Below the pieces are notes generated by a model. It was given only the letters and a program-made list of their open reading frames with translations. It was not told the DNA's origin and searched no databases. From the NCBI GenBank assembly GCA_032164245.1, contig JAVMKO010000002.1, forward strand, positions 60,917,840 to 60,981,839: a stretch of 64,000 bases of DNA. The letters run 5' to 3'. This DNA is from Sternotherus odoratus (Eukaryota > Chordata > Testudines > Kinosternidae). The position numbers and the translations under genes are program-made. Shown one piece after another: positions 12,138-23,734 of the stretch (its first letter is position 1; each line of letters opens with the position of its first letter).

Positions 12138-12683
12138 TCCTATATAATAAAAGACTAGAAAAGTGTGTGTGAAGCCATCATGTGCAGTAGAGACGGCCCT
12201 AGACGAACGGCATGCTGGGAGGTGTAGCATGCTGGGAGGTGTAGTTAGGCAGCACAACATGGCTGCCGCGCGTACGCCGCTGAGAGGGAAGCAGGGTCTG
12301 GATCAGGGGCCTAGGGCAGGAGGGTGGCTGGGCACAATAGGCACAGGCAGGGGGCTCTGGCCGGGCAGGGCGCGGGAAGGGGGCGCTGGGCTGGCAGGGT
12401 GGAGGCGCCCGGGCACGGCCCGGCCAGCTGCGCCCAGCCTAGCCGGGGCCTTGGAGTGGGTGGGAGGGGGGCAGAACAAGCGGGGGGAGGTGTGGGGGGA
12501 GGGGAGGCTGAACAAGCGAGGGGTGTGTGGGGGGGGATGGGAGGCTGAACCAGCGGGGGGTGTGTGGGGGGAGGGGAGGCTGAACCAGTGGGGGGGGGCT
12601 TGGAGTGGGGGGGCTGAGCGGGGGGCGCGCTTGGAGTGGGGGGGCTGTTACTGTTGGCCCGTGTCCACGGGCTTTTACACTAG
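12138..12683 (+). mobile_element. Non-autonomous Helitron (HeliBat-like termini)
   Basis: The 546-bp element begins TCCTATATAATAAAAG and ends CACTAG. It sits between a host A (12,137) and T (12,684) with no target duplication, as Helitrons do. A GC hairpin, GCCCGTG/CACGGGC (12,657-12,672), stands 11 nt before the CTAG end, the expected 3' transposition signal. No Rep/helicase is encoded. The interior is GC- and CpG-rich, with promoter-like motifs at 12,210-12,270 and a G-rich minisatellite at about 12,480-12,600. The 5' end resembles Helitrons described in bats. Confidence 0.85.
12210..12270 (-). promoter_or_regulatory. Captured promoter-like segment: two ZNF143/THAP11-type sites and a YY1-like site
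   Basis: GCATGCTGGGAGGTGTAG occurs twice in tandem (12,210-12,227 and 12,227-12,244, 17-bp period). Its complement, ACTACACCTCCCAGCATGC, is close to the SBS/ZNF143-THAP11 motif of many CpG-island promoters. AACATGGCTGCCGCG (12,256-12,270) resembles a YY1 site at transcription starts. The block lies inside the Helitron, so it was probably captured from a host promoter. Confidence 0.5.
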
Positions 12684-14480
12684 TAGTCTATAGGTAGCTA
12701 AAAAATTGTAAAATAATGTGTAAACCCCTTACGAATTTCCTGTATTCAGAAACACGCTAGAAGGATGCAGGCATAAGTACAGATTCTTACAAACCCTTCC
12801 GCCATGTTGATAGGCAGTTTCTCTGCAGACTGGTAGGACTGTGGAAAAATTCCATATTATCCCTCCACTACCCCAAAAGGAAAGAGAGCCAATTTGGAAT
12901 GGGGCTGCTCCAAGGGGAATAGTGGGTCACTGAGCATAAATTTGCTGGCTCCTTGTATACCTTTGCACTGCCCTGTAGGCTGGGACTGCTCTCCTCTCCA
13001 CTTGCAAAACAGGCTCAATCATCCTCAGAATTGTTCAGCCCATCGCTGAGTTGATACACATGAAACTTACATGCCCTTTGTCACCATATCAACCACAGCC
13101 AAGATTTGGCACTTTTTCTACAGGACAGTGAAGGTGGGTGTTTATTCAGTACCATGAGTGACGTTGCATATACAGGATGACAATCATTAATCTATTATAT
13201 GACTGATATATCATAGAATCATAGAATATCAGGGTTGGAAGGGACTTCAGGAAGTCATCCAGTCAAAGCAGGACCAATCCCCAACTATAAGTCAATGGAG
13301 CTGAACTATATTGCAGAGCAAAAACACCCCACCACAAAAAACTAGCATGGCCAAAACAGCACCATGTAGAGTATAAGCTACAGAAAGACTTGACCAATGA
13401 AATTGGATAGTGGTGGCTATGTTCTCCTTATCTTATCTAAACATGCACAGTCTGGCATGCTCTGATCCAGGGTTTGCCTTGTGATTCTCTCGAGAAACAA
13501 TAATTCAAAAATATACAGCAAAATTAGGAATGATTTTTAAATGCAGGCTTTGCCAGAGGAATTCAGAAAGCACCAAACGAGGCAGTGTTAGCCCAGCAGA
13601 TACACCAGTAGGCTGATCTCAGATATGAATATACAGAATTTAGATTGACATGGTAGAACAGCAATGCATATGTTTGAGATAATGAACTTGATACCATGTT
13701 TTTACCAAAATGGAATGTAAAAAACCAATAGATCATGTATTAAAAACTGGCAACAATCATGCCAAGCCTGACTAGAGCTGCATAATCAAAATTCAGAAAG
13801 CAGACGCTGGTGGACGTGATTGCTGTCACAAAAGATTGAAACAATTAACTAATTTGGAAGACCAAACAGAATGTAGACAGCTAATGCTCTAGTCAAGAAT
13901 TGTACAGCATAAAATGGAATATTAAATCTGAAGTTTAGCATCAAATATATACTGGCTTAGATAATGTTCTCTTTTAACTTATTAGGAAAATGCAATTAAT
14001 TGCAACTCTTCTCCAGAAATTATGTATTGATTTTGCAAAAATTACCCTGGACTATTTGGGGGCAGATTTTAATGATTCTGTGTGCTCATCAGAGTTTGAG
14101 ACAATTGTATTAAGCAATTTTCCTTTAAAGAAAAAGGGAAATAGATAATAGACTAAACTTTTTCTATTATTCTTTCAGGGTGAAGAATTAGTATTTAAAT
14201 TAAAGACAGAAAAGAAACACTTAAGGCAAAAAATAATCTTAATTAAATTAAAGATGAATTGTACCCAAAAGCCAAATAAATTGCACCACACTGACAAGAA
14301 AAAAAATCATAGCAAACGGCATTAATAATGATTTACTGAAATAACCTGTATTCCTAGCCTGAATACCTCCTGTTAAGGTACTAAGAACTTTCAATTCCTA
14401 TTTCTCCTGATGGATATAACAGCCCTACGCATCCTACAGAATCGAGCCCAAAACAATAGAATGTATGAGTAAGAAAAGTA
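12684..14480. other. Non-coding stretch apart from a CR1 3' end
   Basis: Apart from the CR1 tail at 13,211-13,289 I see only AT-rich unique-looking sequence, with no open frame or splice context worth reporting. Confidence 0.5.
13211..13289 (-). mobile_element. CR1 3'-end fragment
   Basis: TCATAGAATCATAGAATATC followed by AGGGTTGGAAGGGAC and AGCAGGACCAATCCCCAACT is the complement of the CR1 3' UTR and its 8-bp terminal repeats. It is severely 5'-truncated, as usual for CR1. Confidence 0.9.
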
Positions 14481-14505
14481 CAGGAACTCCTCACTTAATG
14501 TTGTA

Positions 14506-14599
14506 ACAAAGAGTCCTGTGGCACCTTACAGACTAACTAAAGTGTTGAAGCATAAGCTTTTGTGGGCTAATACCCACTTCGTCGGATACAAGCAGTGCA
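14506..14599 (+). mobile_element. SINE-like repeat fragment (GTTAGTCTG family) with 18-bp target duplication
   Basis: The 94-bp insert contains GAGTCCTGTGGCACCTTA, CAGACTAAC and ACCCACTTCGTCGGATAC, shared with the copy at 14,819. It is bounded by TCCTCACTTAATGTTGTA (14,488-14,505) and TCCTCACTTAACGTTGTA (14,600-14,617), an 18-bp duplication with one mismatch. That length fits target-primed retroposition, not cut-and-paste. Confidence 0.7.
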
Positions 14600-14740
14600 T
14601 CCTCACTTAACGTTGTAGTTATGTTCCTGAAAAATGCAACTAAGCGAAACGATGTTAAGCGAATCCAATTTCCCCATAAGAATGAATGTAAATGTGGGGG
14701 TTAGGTTCCATGGAAATTTTTGTTCACCAGACAAAAGACA

Positions 14741-14787
14741 TCTCTCTCTCTCTCTCTGTATATATATACACACACACGCACACACAG
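14741..14787 (+). repeat. Compound microsatellite (TC)n(TA)n(CA)n
   Basis: Consecutive TC, TATA and CA tracts lie inside the TA-flanked element. Confidence 0.9.
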
Positions 14788-14818
14788 TATAAATTATAAA
14801 CAGACAATTTAGTACTCA

Positions 14819-14947
14819 AGTATCAGAGGGATAGCCTTGTTAGTCAGGATCTGCAAAAGTGACAAAGAGTCCTGTGACATCTTAAGACTAACAGATGTAT
14901 TGGAGCATAAGATTTCGTGGGCAAATACCCACTTCATTGGATGCATG
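14819..14947 (+). mobile_element. SINE-like repeat, GTTAGTCTG family
   Basis: This longer copy begins GTATCAGAGGGATAGCC and TTGTTAGTCAGGATCTG, then shares the CAAAGAGTCCTGTG and ACCCACTTCATTGGATGC blocks with the insert at 14,506. It interrupts the TA-flanked transposon. Polymerase III boxes are not evident, so class is open. Confidence 0.65.
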
Positions 14948-15092
14948 CCTGATACACAATGATGATGAATGTGAAGCTTGGGTGAAGTGGAGGAGTCAGA
15001 GGGTGGGATATTTCCCAGGGAATGCCTTCCCGCTAAATGATGAACTAGTTTTTGGCTGAGCCCTCAAGGGTTAACACGTTGTTAATGTAGCC

Positions 15093-15741
15093 CAGAGGTG
15101 GGCAAACTATGGCCCGCGGGCCACATGTGGCCTGCCAGCCATTTTTATCTGGCCTGCAAAGGCAGCCGGGCTGAGCCCGGGGAACCCGCACTCCCAGGTC
15201 AGCAGATGGGCCGAGCTGGGGAGCAGCGGGGCCCCGTGCTCCCGGGCTGGTAGCAGGATGCAGCCCGGGTAGCCGCAGGGCCCTGCGCTTCTGGGCCAGC
15301 GGTGAGACGCAGCCTGGGGAGCTGCGGGGCCCCGCACATGGCGCGCCGGCTGAGTATGGTAAGAAGGGGGGTGGTTAGGGTGGGGGGACCTCGGGAGGGG
15401 GTAGTGAGGGAACAAAGAAAGGGGGCTTAGATGGGTATGGGATTCCAGGTGGTGGGAGTTAGGATGGTGGGGTCTCGGGAGGGGGCAGTTAGAGAACAAA
15501 GAATAGGGGGCTTACATAGAGAGTGGGGTACTGGGGGGGAGGTTAGCGTGGGAGGAGTCTCCAGAGGGGGCGATCGGGACAAGGAGCGGGGGGGTTGGAT
15601 GGTGGGTTTTTAGGGGGGAAGTCGGGGTGGGGAGTTGGTGGGGGGTCACGTAGGGGGTGGGGCCCAGCCTTTCCTACGCGGTCCTCTGCACAATTTTTAA
15701 ACCCCGATGTGGCCCTCAGGCAAAAAGTTTGCCCACCCCTG
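15093..15741. mobile_element. hAT non-autonomous element, GGTGGGCAAACT family
   Basis: The 649-bp element starts CAGAGGTGGGCAAACTATGG and ends AAAAAGTTTGCCCACCCCTG, clear inverted repeats. It is flanked by ATGTAGCC (15,085-15,092) and ATGTAGCT (15,742-15,749), an 8-bp duplication with one mismatch. The interior is GC-rich and G-tract-rich with no transposase. The open frames across it are composition artefacts. It is nested in the TA-flanked element. Confidence 0.9.
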
Positions 15742-16420
15742 ATGTAGCTTCTCACACTCTACAGGGCAGCACAAATGGAGGTAGGGGAGACAGCATAGCA
15801 GGGAGACAGACACACACCTTGTGTGTGGGAGAGAGAAAGAGATGCACACTGCCCCTTTAAGTAAGCTGACCCCACTCTTAAGTACATTGTCTTTTTAAGT
15901 GGATCAGGAAGTTGAGACAGAAGCTGCTGCACCAAGCTCTCTGTCTCTCTCACTCCCTGTTCCCAGCATGCTCTATATGGAGAAGGGGTAAGCGGTGTGC
16001 AGGAGCATGGGGGAGGGGGACACCCTGACATTAGCTCCCTCCTCTTCACCCCACCCACAGCAAGCAGGAGGCTCCTGGGAGCATCTTCAAGGTAGAGAGA
16101 AGGAGAAGCACATGGCAGTGGGGGAAGGGGCAGTTGAACTATCGGCAATTGATAGCTTGCTGGGCAGCTGCTGCACAGGGAACTTAAGAGGAATGGGGAG
16201 CTGATGGGTGGACTTCATGGCGGGCTGCTGGTCCACCCTGGTTCCAAGCCCCCACCAGTTAGCTGCAATGGGCTGCTCTTCCTGCAAGCAGTGGACAAAG
16301 CAGGCGGCTGCCAAATGATGTTAGAAGGGAGCATTGCACAACTTTAAATGAGCATGTTCCCTAATTGATCAGCAACATAACAACATTAACCAGGACAACT
16401 TTAAATGAGGAATCCCTGTA

Positions 16421-17126
16421 AGTTCTGCCTTGATGTAACCAAATTTAGCCTATTAACTCCAAACAAGTACAATCATTTCCATTTCTATTTAATGATAAAA
16501 AGGAGAAGTCAATGAATGTTTTTAATAGGCCACTGGGAAGAATTACTAAGGGTATGACAAGAGTTAAACTCACAGTGGAAATCATACAGGGTGAAATCCT
16601 GACCCCAGTGAAGTCCATGGAAATTTTGCTATTGGCTTCAATGGGGGCAGAATTTCACCCAAAGTATCTGCATATGGTCCTAACCCTGAAGTTCTGGGTG
16701 TGCAGGCCACTGAAGGCAATGGGGCTATATGTGAGATACAGCAGTCCAGCCATATGCAAAAGTGACAGGAGTGGGTTTTAAGTGCAAATGATGTATGCAA
16801 TTATAGTAGGATACTTAAGTAATGTTCGTTCATGATCGTTTGAATATAAATTAGCAAGAATGATTATGGAGATGTTTTAATGAGGCAATGTTTGTTTGGT
16901 AGCAGATATTTTACAATATTTAGTACAGTCTTACAACACCCAGTGCATAGCAAAAAACCCCACGAACATAATTTAGAATTAATTTGCCCCCACTGAATAA
17001 TTCAAATACAAAAAAATTGCACAAACTATTGTCAACTCCAATGTTATCTCTTTCAATAAGAGAGGTTACCTTACCTTCTTGTGTCTCTCAGTTTTACCTC
17101 TTGTAAATTTAAAAATGCATGACTGT
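16421..17126. other. Non-coding stretch
   Basis: No gene seen. ATTGGCTTCAATGGGGG at 16,633 is a phrase that recurs in the window, probably from old interspersed repeats. Confidence 0.45.
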
Positions 17127-17880
17127 TGTCATAAGTATGAAGTAGCTTAGAATTACTGTTTTACTTGTGAAGGGTTAACCTGAAGGAACCTGAGAGAGAA
17201 TGATATAACGGAAATGCTAATCAACCTCTGGAACAAAGGGAGTGTTTTTTACTTTCAGTTTCCTCTCAGCTCACTTTGCTTTGAGACGAACCACACCTAT
17301 GTTTCTATTCTACATTTCTATAAGTTTCTAAGAAGTAAATCCAGTAGTAAGTGATTTGTAAGCTTGAACTGTATCACTTGATAATTGGTCCACCGGTGTT
17401 TCTTTGCTGTTAAGCTGTAGCAGTGGAAGAATTCCCAGGGGAGGGGTCAGTTATGCTATGTGATGTAAGTGGTGTGTTTAGTCTATTGATTTCTGTATAA
17501 GGGATTTATTCTTCTGTTTTCTCTAAGAAAAATCTTTCTTTTAAGACTCTGACTGTTTGTTTCCATTGGATTGATCCTAGTTTGGATCGGCACAGCTCAC
17601 AGGAAGTGAGGGACTTCTTTGTTCTCAAACCTCTCCCAGGTGAAGGGAGGAGATTTGGAGGGTATATTAAGGGGGGTTCCAATTTACCCTAACCCCATGG
17701 TTTTGGGGTCTTAAAATGGTGGTGGCAGCATTTTCTAAGCACAGACATAGGGGAAGTTTATGTTCTGGGGAAACGTTTTAACCTAAGCTGGTAAAATAAG
17801 TTTGGGGGGTTATTTCTTCTTTCATGTGGGGTCCCCACATCTTTACCCTAGAGTTCAGAGTGGGGAGATACACCTTGACA
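17127..17880 (+). mobile_element. Probable solo LTR, degraded
   Basis: The segment begins TGTCATAAGTATGAAG and ends CACCTTGACA, giving TGTCA...TGACA ends. It resembles LTRs that are common in turtle genomes. A GTATAAGGG box lies near 17,497 and an AGAAAAATCTTTCTTTT stretch follows. No convincing short target duplication was found (ACTGT against ACCAT), so the ends may be off or eroded. No internal retroviral sequence is adjacent. Confidence 0.45.
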
Positions 17881-19943
17881 ACCATTTATTCAGAACTCAT
17901 CAATAAGTGTGTGATGTCTAATAAATGTGTGTGAAAGCAAATTTTACACAACTAAGTCTAAAAACATATGACACATTATCTTCTTCGCTGCCTACGTTGA
18001 TAAGGGATAGGTTGTTTTCAGAATTTCCTTGCAATTTTGCTATCAGCTGTACAGCATTTACCCATCCCATAGAGCAAATTTTGGATTGAAATCTGTGAAT
18101 CTTGGGAATCCAGTAGAGGCCACACCAGTCTTTGTGGAGGTCTCTCCCATTCCTCATTACAGCATGGCTCCATGTGCTCTCCAATTCACAGTGCTCTCCA
18201 CATCTGGCAGTGGAGCCGGAATCCTTACAGATCAGTAAGGATTAGTGTGTGTTGTGCTATGGTGAACTGATATTTTGGAGATATTATATTTGAAAAAAGG
18301 TGTACAGCAAAGTGAAGAGACATTTCAGGCTAATGAGGTAGATGGAATTTAGCTAATAGTCTGATATGTGAATCGTCTCAAAAAGTGATAGATATAATAT
18401 ATCTGAATGTTTTAATTGGGCTCAGGGAAAGAGATGGAGTGTTAGGGAATTGGGCAATTAAGTGACCTTGGACAAAAATAGCAAATTTAGGAAAGAAAAA
18501 AGTGTGAAGTCATCAAGAAGGTGGACAAAACACAGAATTAATCTTTCAGGAAAAGATTAAACAGTCTCCCCACCATTATTTTTGGAAGGTAGCATTAGAC
18601 TGGGGAAGAGGGTGGCGAAGACATTAAGGAATAATTCTGCTAGCCTTCTTCACCAAATCTGGTAGTAGTTTAAATACACAATTTTGCCTTAACACTAAAG
18701 GATACAGGGGGAAAATTATCAAAGGCACAATGGACAGTTAGGACCCTAACTCCCTTTGAGCCAAGAGAATCCTCTGCTAGCCAGATCTGGGGCTTTGAGA
18801 GACCTTTTACAAAGTTCTGACTTTTTTACCTAGCATAAAGGGGCTTGAGGCAATGCTCAAGGCAAGCATGCAAATTCATATTTAGGCACCTATTTTAGTG
18901 GCCTAATTTTCAGATGTGATTTAAATGGGAGTTGTACAGCACCTTTGAAAATCAGGACACTTATTTAGTGCTAAACTATGCAGTTAAGTGCCTAACTTCA
19001 GGCATTCTGCTTTAGGAATTTTAGTCTAGTGAGATAGTGAAATTGTAGTGGCGGATTGCTAACAACTGTACATTGCTTTTTCAAAGTGTTTATTGATGTA
19101 CCTGGTGAATTTTGCTGTATAATGTTAATGGTAAATTGGGAATCAATTAAACTAAATTACTTCTGAGAAGACATGATACCGCATATTTTTCTTTTTCTTT
19201 GATTTTTTTTCCAACTAAATATACACTTCAAAAGTCAGCATCATTTATTTAAAGTACATCTTTGCCCTTCAGTTCTCCATTGATAGGAGACTTGATTCAG
19301 GATCACATCTTTGATCAGGGGATTACTTAAGCTTGCTCTTACTTTTAAGCAAGCATACACTTAAATTCAGTTGAATTGACTTCAATGAGGCCTATGCACA
19401 TGCTTAAGTGCTCTCCTGATTAGGTATGGATTTAGGAAAATCATTAATCACATGCATGAGTCAGGGCCATAGCAAACATCAATAAACCTCAGTGACCATA
19501 TGCTAGAATTCAAGGTGTTTAAGATTGATTTCTACCAACAAAGGTTTAAAGTAGTTAATCAGTTTGTGAATATGGCACAAAATGTTCAATAACTTCATTA
19601 GGATGAGCCCTAAAAAAAATTCTGCTGATAGATAAATATAGAAATATATGTAATTTCTAGAAAACAGGTCAGATAAGAACAAAAACTAATATTCAGAACA
19701 TCATCACACAAATTGTTAGCACTTCAAATCAATTAAAATAATGAACTACTGGGGTAGGTCAGATCCAAAATAAGCCTAATGATTTCATAGGTGTTTTCTA
19801 TCTTTTGTTCTGATGTAATGCCATTTTTTTTTCATTGGAGTTACTCCTGATTTACAACAGCTGAAAAGCAAGAAAAACGAGGCCCTAGAATGCAATGGAA
19901 TCCAAAACTTTTTGCCTAGATTGTTGGCTTAAGGCAGGGTTTG
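17881..19943. other. Non-coding stretch with traces of old repeats
   Basis: No gene. 18,880-19,030 has the TTAGGCACCTA / AAAATCAGGACAC / AAGTGCCTAACTT phrases of an ancient amniote repeat, and ATTGACTTCAATGAGGC occurs at 19,377. The rest is featureless. Confidence 0.4.
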
Positions 19944-19951
19944 GTTTAAGG

Positions 19952-20185
19952 CAGGGGTTCTCAAACCCTAGGGGTCGCGAGCCACTTGTGCCACCGAAAA
20001 GCCGCCGCTGCGATTGCTTCCGTATCCGGTGGCTATTTTCGGCAGACATGCCGAGCACCTCCGAAAATAGCTGCCAAATGCGAAGTTAATTTATTCTGCA
20101 CCTTTTCAGCAGATATACAAGGGTCCGCAGCGCCGGGGGAAAAACTAAAAAGGAGTCGCAGTTCTCAATAGTTTTTGAACCCCTG
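19952..20185. mobile_element. hAT MITE, GGGGTTCTCAAAC family
   Basis: The 234-bp element starts CAGGGGTTCTCAAACC and ends TTTTTGAACCCCTG. A perfect 8-bp target duplication, GTTTAAGG, lies at 19,944-19,951 and 20,186-20,193. There is no coding capacity. Confidence 0.95.
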
Positions 20186-20193
20186 GTTTAAGG

Positions 20194-21068
20194 GCTGTTC
20201 TTGACTGGTGCAGCTTAGAGCTGGCCAATTGTATATAATCCTAGATTTGGTAGAAAATATTTTCTCCATTTTGGGATGATAACATTGGCATCATCATTTC
20301 AGTGGATTCAATTCTAACACGTAAAACACAAACTCATTTTAGACAAAAAAAATTGATACTGGATGCACTAAAAGAAAAATCAACCCATGGAAGAATAATC
20401 CATGGACCGTTATATTTCTCTTTGGGGGAAAAAAGTGGTTTGATGAAAAACATGGGCAACTTTTTGCATTATTCTGTAACATGGAACAAATCCAACTGTG
20501 GTGTAGTTCCTCTCCAGAATATGTTTGATGAGATGACATGGAAGGGGAACAGGCTACAATGGATACAAAACAAAGGCAGTAATTATGGCCCCAAGTGGCT
20601 TCATACTCTCCCTAGCTAGGGGAGGAGACTATGTTCTACTTCAACCCATGCCAAATATTTAGAATTGTCCCAATATTTGCCCCTAAATGTCAATGATTAT
20701 AAAGATAGGATTATAAAGAATTTATGGTTTGACTGGGACATAAATGCCATGGGAATGGTGTTTTGCCTACAGTTATTCATCCCTTCTACTTACACAATCA
20801 GTCAAAAATTAAAATGCAAATACACACACATTAATCAAGTATGCAAACAAATTTAGTTCCATTTCAGAGATGAGCGAAGATTTGGTTATCAGACTAAGGA
20901 GATGATCCTTCATCCTCACAGTAATTTTTATTAAAAGATTAGTATCCAGTTACTAAAAGGAACATAAACTGAAAGAGAAATTTGATACCATTTTTCCATA
21001 TTTTCAAGAAATTGTGATTCCCAACTCTGAGAATATTTTTGGAGGCCTTATCCACACTGTACACTGCC

Positions 21069-21101
<33 letters not shown>

Positions 21102-22515
21102 CTTTAAAGGGTGTTTCCACATGGAAGACATCAGTAGTGTATCTGTAAGTACCAGATTTCTCCTGCATTTGCATTTACTACTTCAGTTTCAGCAGTTGAT
21201 TTAACAGCCAGCCTGCTTTCCAGCCAGAGTTTTCAAACTAGACTCTCACAAATAGATTTCTAGTTTTCAACAGAAGCCTTATTGGGGAGATGATTAGAAA
21301 TCTTAATAAAATTCTACAGGCACTCTGCTAATTCCTAATGTATACGCATGTGTTAAAAAAAATTATGATCTGTCCGATGCTTCTGTCTGGCCTGAAGTTT
21401 TTAAGCTAGGGTCCTTTTTGCTTTATTCCCTCCCTTATAAAACATCCATGGCAAGTATTCATGGAAATTCTCACTCTTACATAATACAAGAATTTAATTT
21501 GCTCCTCACTGCTACAATTTTATATATGGCCTCCTTTTAACTTATTTTTATGGTCAGTTTCCAAAGCTGTTAACTCCTCCATCTATTGATTTTGTTTCTC
21601 TCCCTTTCTTTTTATGCAAACATGGTTAATAAATTTCCCCTTTATTACAAACTTAGCGGCTTCACAGACCATTTTACTACTCACTTTCTCCACTATTGTG
21701 TATAGTAAAATATCAAATTAACTCATTCTGTATTATCTCCATCATCTCATGATCTTCAAATAGGTTTGTTTCTCACATTTTCACCATGATTAACCCAACA
21801 CTTCAGTATTACACCAGTTTGGGCATGATCAAAATTAGCTGCATAGCTCAGATCCATACTAAGAAACATATTTATAATCAGTTCCAAAATATACATACAC
21901 ATGCAGTCCTAGAAGATTAAACATGTATATGCACACACTACCCAACATTACATCATCCACTAATTTTAGTAGATTTAGACAGACATTGATTGAAGGCCAA
22001 ATCAGTTAAGGTAATGAGCACTTTTAAATCCCATAGCCAACACTGGGAGCAGGAGCAGGGGGACTCAAGATCAAGCTTTAGCACACTCAATCATTCTTGG
22101 GACAGTTTAAGAACAAATTCCGCAAAGTCGATAATTAAAACCCACATCTTAATCTCCCTTTGTATATCTTACTGTTTTGGAGAAAAAAACTCATTTAAAA
22201 AAATTATACTGATTAACTGAAGGTGCATTTGTAGACCCAGTATTTACTTGAGTTCCTAGTGGATACTCTAATTAAAATGTCACTCCCAACTTTGTTATCA
22301 AAAGATAATTTCTGCTCAGATGAAACCAACTTGGAAATTAAATTTGCAAGCCAGTTTGCTTTTAAATAAGACGAGAAAAAGAAAATTAAATTATTCTCAT
22401 TAGATTACTTCCATTATTAGGGGCCCAAAAGATAATAATAGATTCTATAATAAACAAGCTCTATGTGTCCTTTAGGGCTAACCCAGGAAAAGTATTGGGG
22501 ATCTTTTGCTTCATT
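20194..22515. other. Non-coding stretch with a CA microsatellite
   Basis: (AC)15 lies at 21,071-21,101. A 105-codon open frame at 20,302-20,619 has no recognisable domain or splice context. I see nothing else. Confidence 0.45.
21071..21101 (+). repeat. (AC)n microsatellite
   Basis: An uninterrupted AC tract of about 15 units. Confidence 0.95.
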
Positions 22516-22868
22516 ATAGAATCATAGAATATCAGGGTTGGAAGGGACCTCTAGAGGTCATCTAGTCCAACCCCCTGCTCAAAGCAGGACCAATCCCCAA
22601 CTAAATCATCCCAGCCACGACTTTGTCAAGCCTGACCTTAAAATCCTCTAAGGAAGGAGATTCCACCACCTCCCTAGGTAACCCATTCCAATGCTTGACC
22701 AGGGAAATAGTTTTTTTCCCCCTAATATCCAATCTAGACCTCCCCCACTGAAACTTGAGCCCCTTATTCCTTGTTCTGTCATCTGGTACCACTGAGAATA
22801 GTCTAGATCCATCCTCTTTGGAACCCCATTTCAGGTAGTTGAAAGCAGCTATCAAAACCCCTCTCAAA
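22516..22868 (-). mobile_element. CR1 3' part, 5'-truncated
   Basis: ATAGAATCATAGAATATCAG at 22,516 marks the CR1 3' tail in complement. The minus strand continues into the 3' UTR and the end of ORF2. The insertion is truncated at about 22,868. Confidence 0.95.
22601..22867 (-). pseudogene. CR1 ORF2 C-terminal fragment
   Basis: An 88-residue frame is open on the minus strand and contains DDRTRNKGLKFQWGRSRLDI and VKHWNGLPREVVESPSLEDF, the conserved C-terminal region of CR1 ORF2. It is the tail of a protein of about 900-1000 residues, so it has no function alone. The frame is unbroken, which suggests a fairly young copy. Confidence 0.9.
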
Positions 22869-23734
22869 GGATAAACTCAACACTAGCCAGTCTAGACATT
22901 AGCAGGACAATGCACACATTCAAAAAACTGAAGCATGCACACCTATATAAAGAATTTTTAAGGCAACCCATGGAAAAATACAGAAATTCATAAAATTTCT
23001 ATGAAAAGCTGTTTCCAGAGAGAGTAGGCAGCTGGGCAGCAAGTTCCAACCCTTGTTTGGGGGGGGGGGGGGCAGTGTGTGCCAGAGAGAAGATCTGCAC
23101 CCTGTGAGTGTGTTTACAGACTGAGATAGGGCAATATCTGGGCTCTATTCAGGCTCCAGGAGTTTAACATACCCCTAATCCAGAGGCAGAGGTTTGGCTT
23201 CCCCTCACAGAAGTACTAGTGGGTAGCCAAGAAGGGATGTTTTCTAAGATCTCTGACACCCTCTACTTAACAATTAGAGTTCAGGATGGTCCTGAAGATG
23301 AAGGCTTACTGGACTAGGCCTTGGGGACATTACATTAGAGGTATGATTAATGTAAACTGAAAGATTACAGTACCAGATCCAGAGAAGTGTTGAACATCTG
23401 CAACATACATTGGCCAAAATCTGAAGTCCTTACTCAATTTCTGTTAAACTTGTGTTTTTCTAGGAAATGGGAAGTTTGCCTGAGTAAGGAATGAAAACTG
23501 AGCAAGGACCTCAGGACTGGAGTCATTGACTTCAATGGGAGTTGTGGACACTTAACAGGTGCTCAGAATTTTGCTCATGCATATAAACAGACCTGATCAG
23601 CATCTGGTATACAACCTCTTACATGTTTTCTGTACCATCACATAAGTTTTGAAGTTCCGCCAGGAGAACAGCGTGCATAAGCAATCAGATATGGGTTGGT
23701 CAACATCGTGATCCAATAGAGGGGAAATACATGT
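22869..23734. other. Non-coding stretch
   Basis: No gene. A G13 run lies near 23,059-23,071, and ATTGACTTCAATGGGAG occurs at 23,526. Confidence 0.45.

Larger units (their letters stand above)
14481..16418. mobile_element. Large TA-flanked DNA transposon with nested insertions
   Basis: The ends are imperfect inverted repeats: CAGGAACTCCTCACTTAA on the left, and the complement of the right end reads CAGGGATTCCTCATTTAAA. TA dinucleotides flank both (14,479-14,480 and 16,419-16,420), as for Tc1/mariner or pogo/Tigger elements. No transposase frame is seen, so it is non-autonomous. Three elements sit inside: 14,506-14,599, about 14,819-14,947 and 15,093-15,741. Without them the original is about 1.07 kb. 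Confidence 0.65.

Noticed and set aside
12163..12693. 176-codon open frame in GC-rich sequence
   Set aside because: It lies almost wholly inside the Helitron and its G-rich minisatellite. The peptide is low-complexity Gly/Arg/Ala, with no domain.
15107..16314. Open frames on both strands with Pro/Gly-rich peptides
   Set aside because: They span the 15,093-15,741 hAT element and the GC-rich part of the TA-flanked transposon, and match no protein family.
20302..20619. 105-codon plus-strand frame
   Set aside because: No recognisable domain, no splice context and no neighbouring coding signal.
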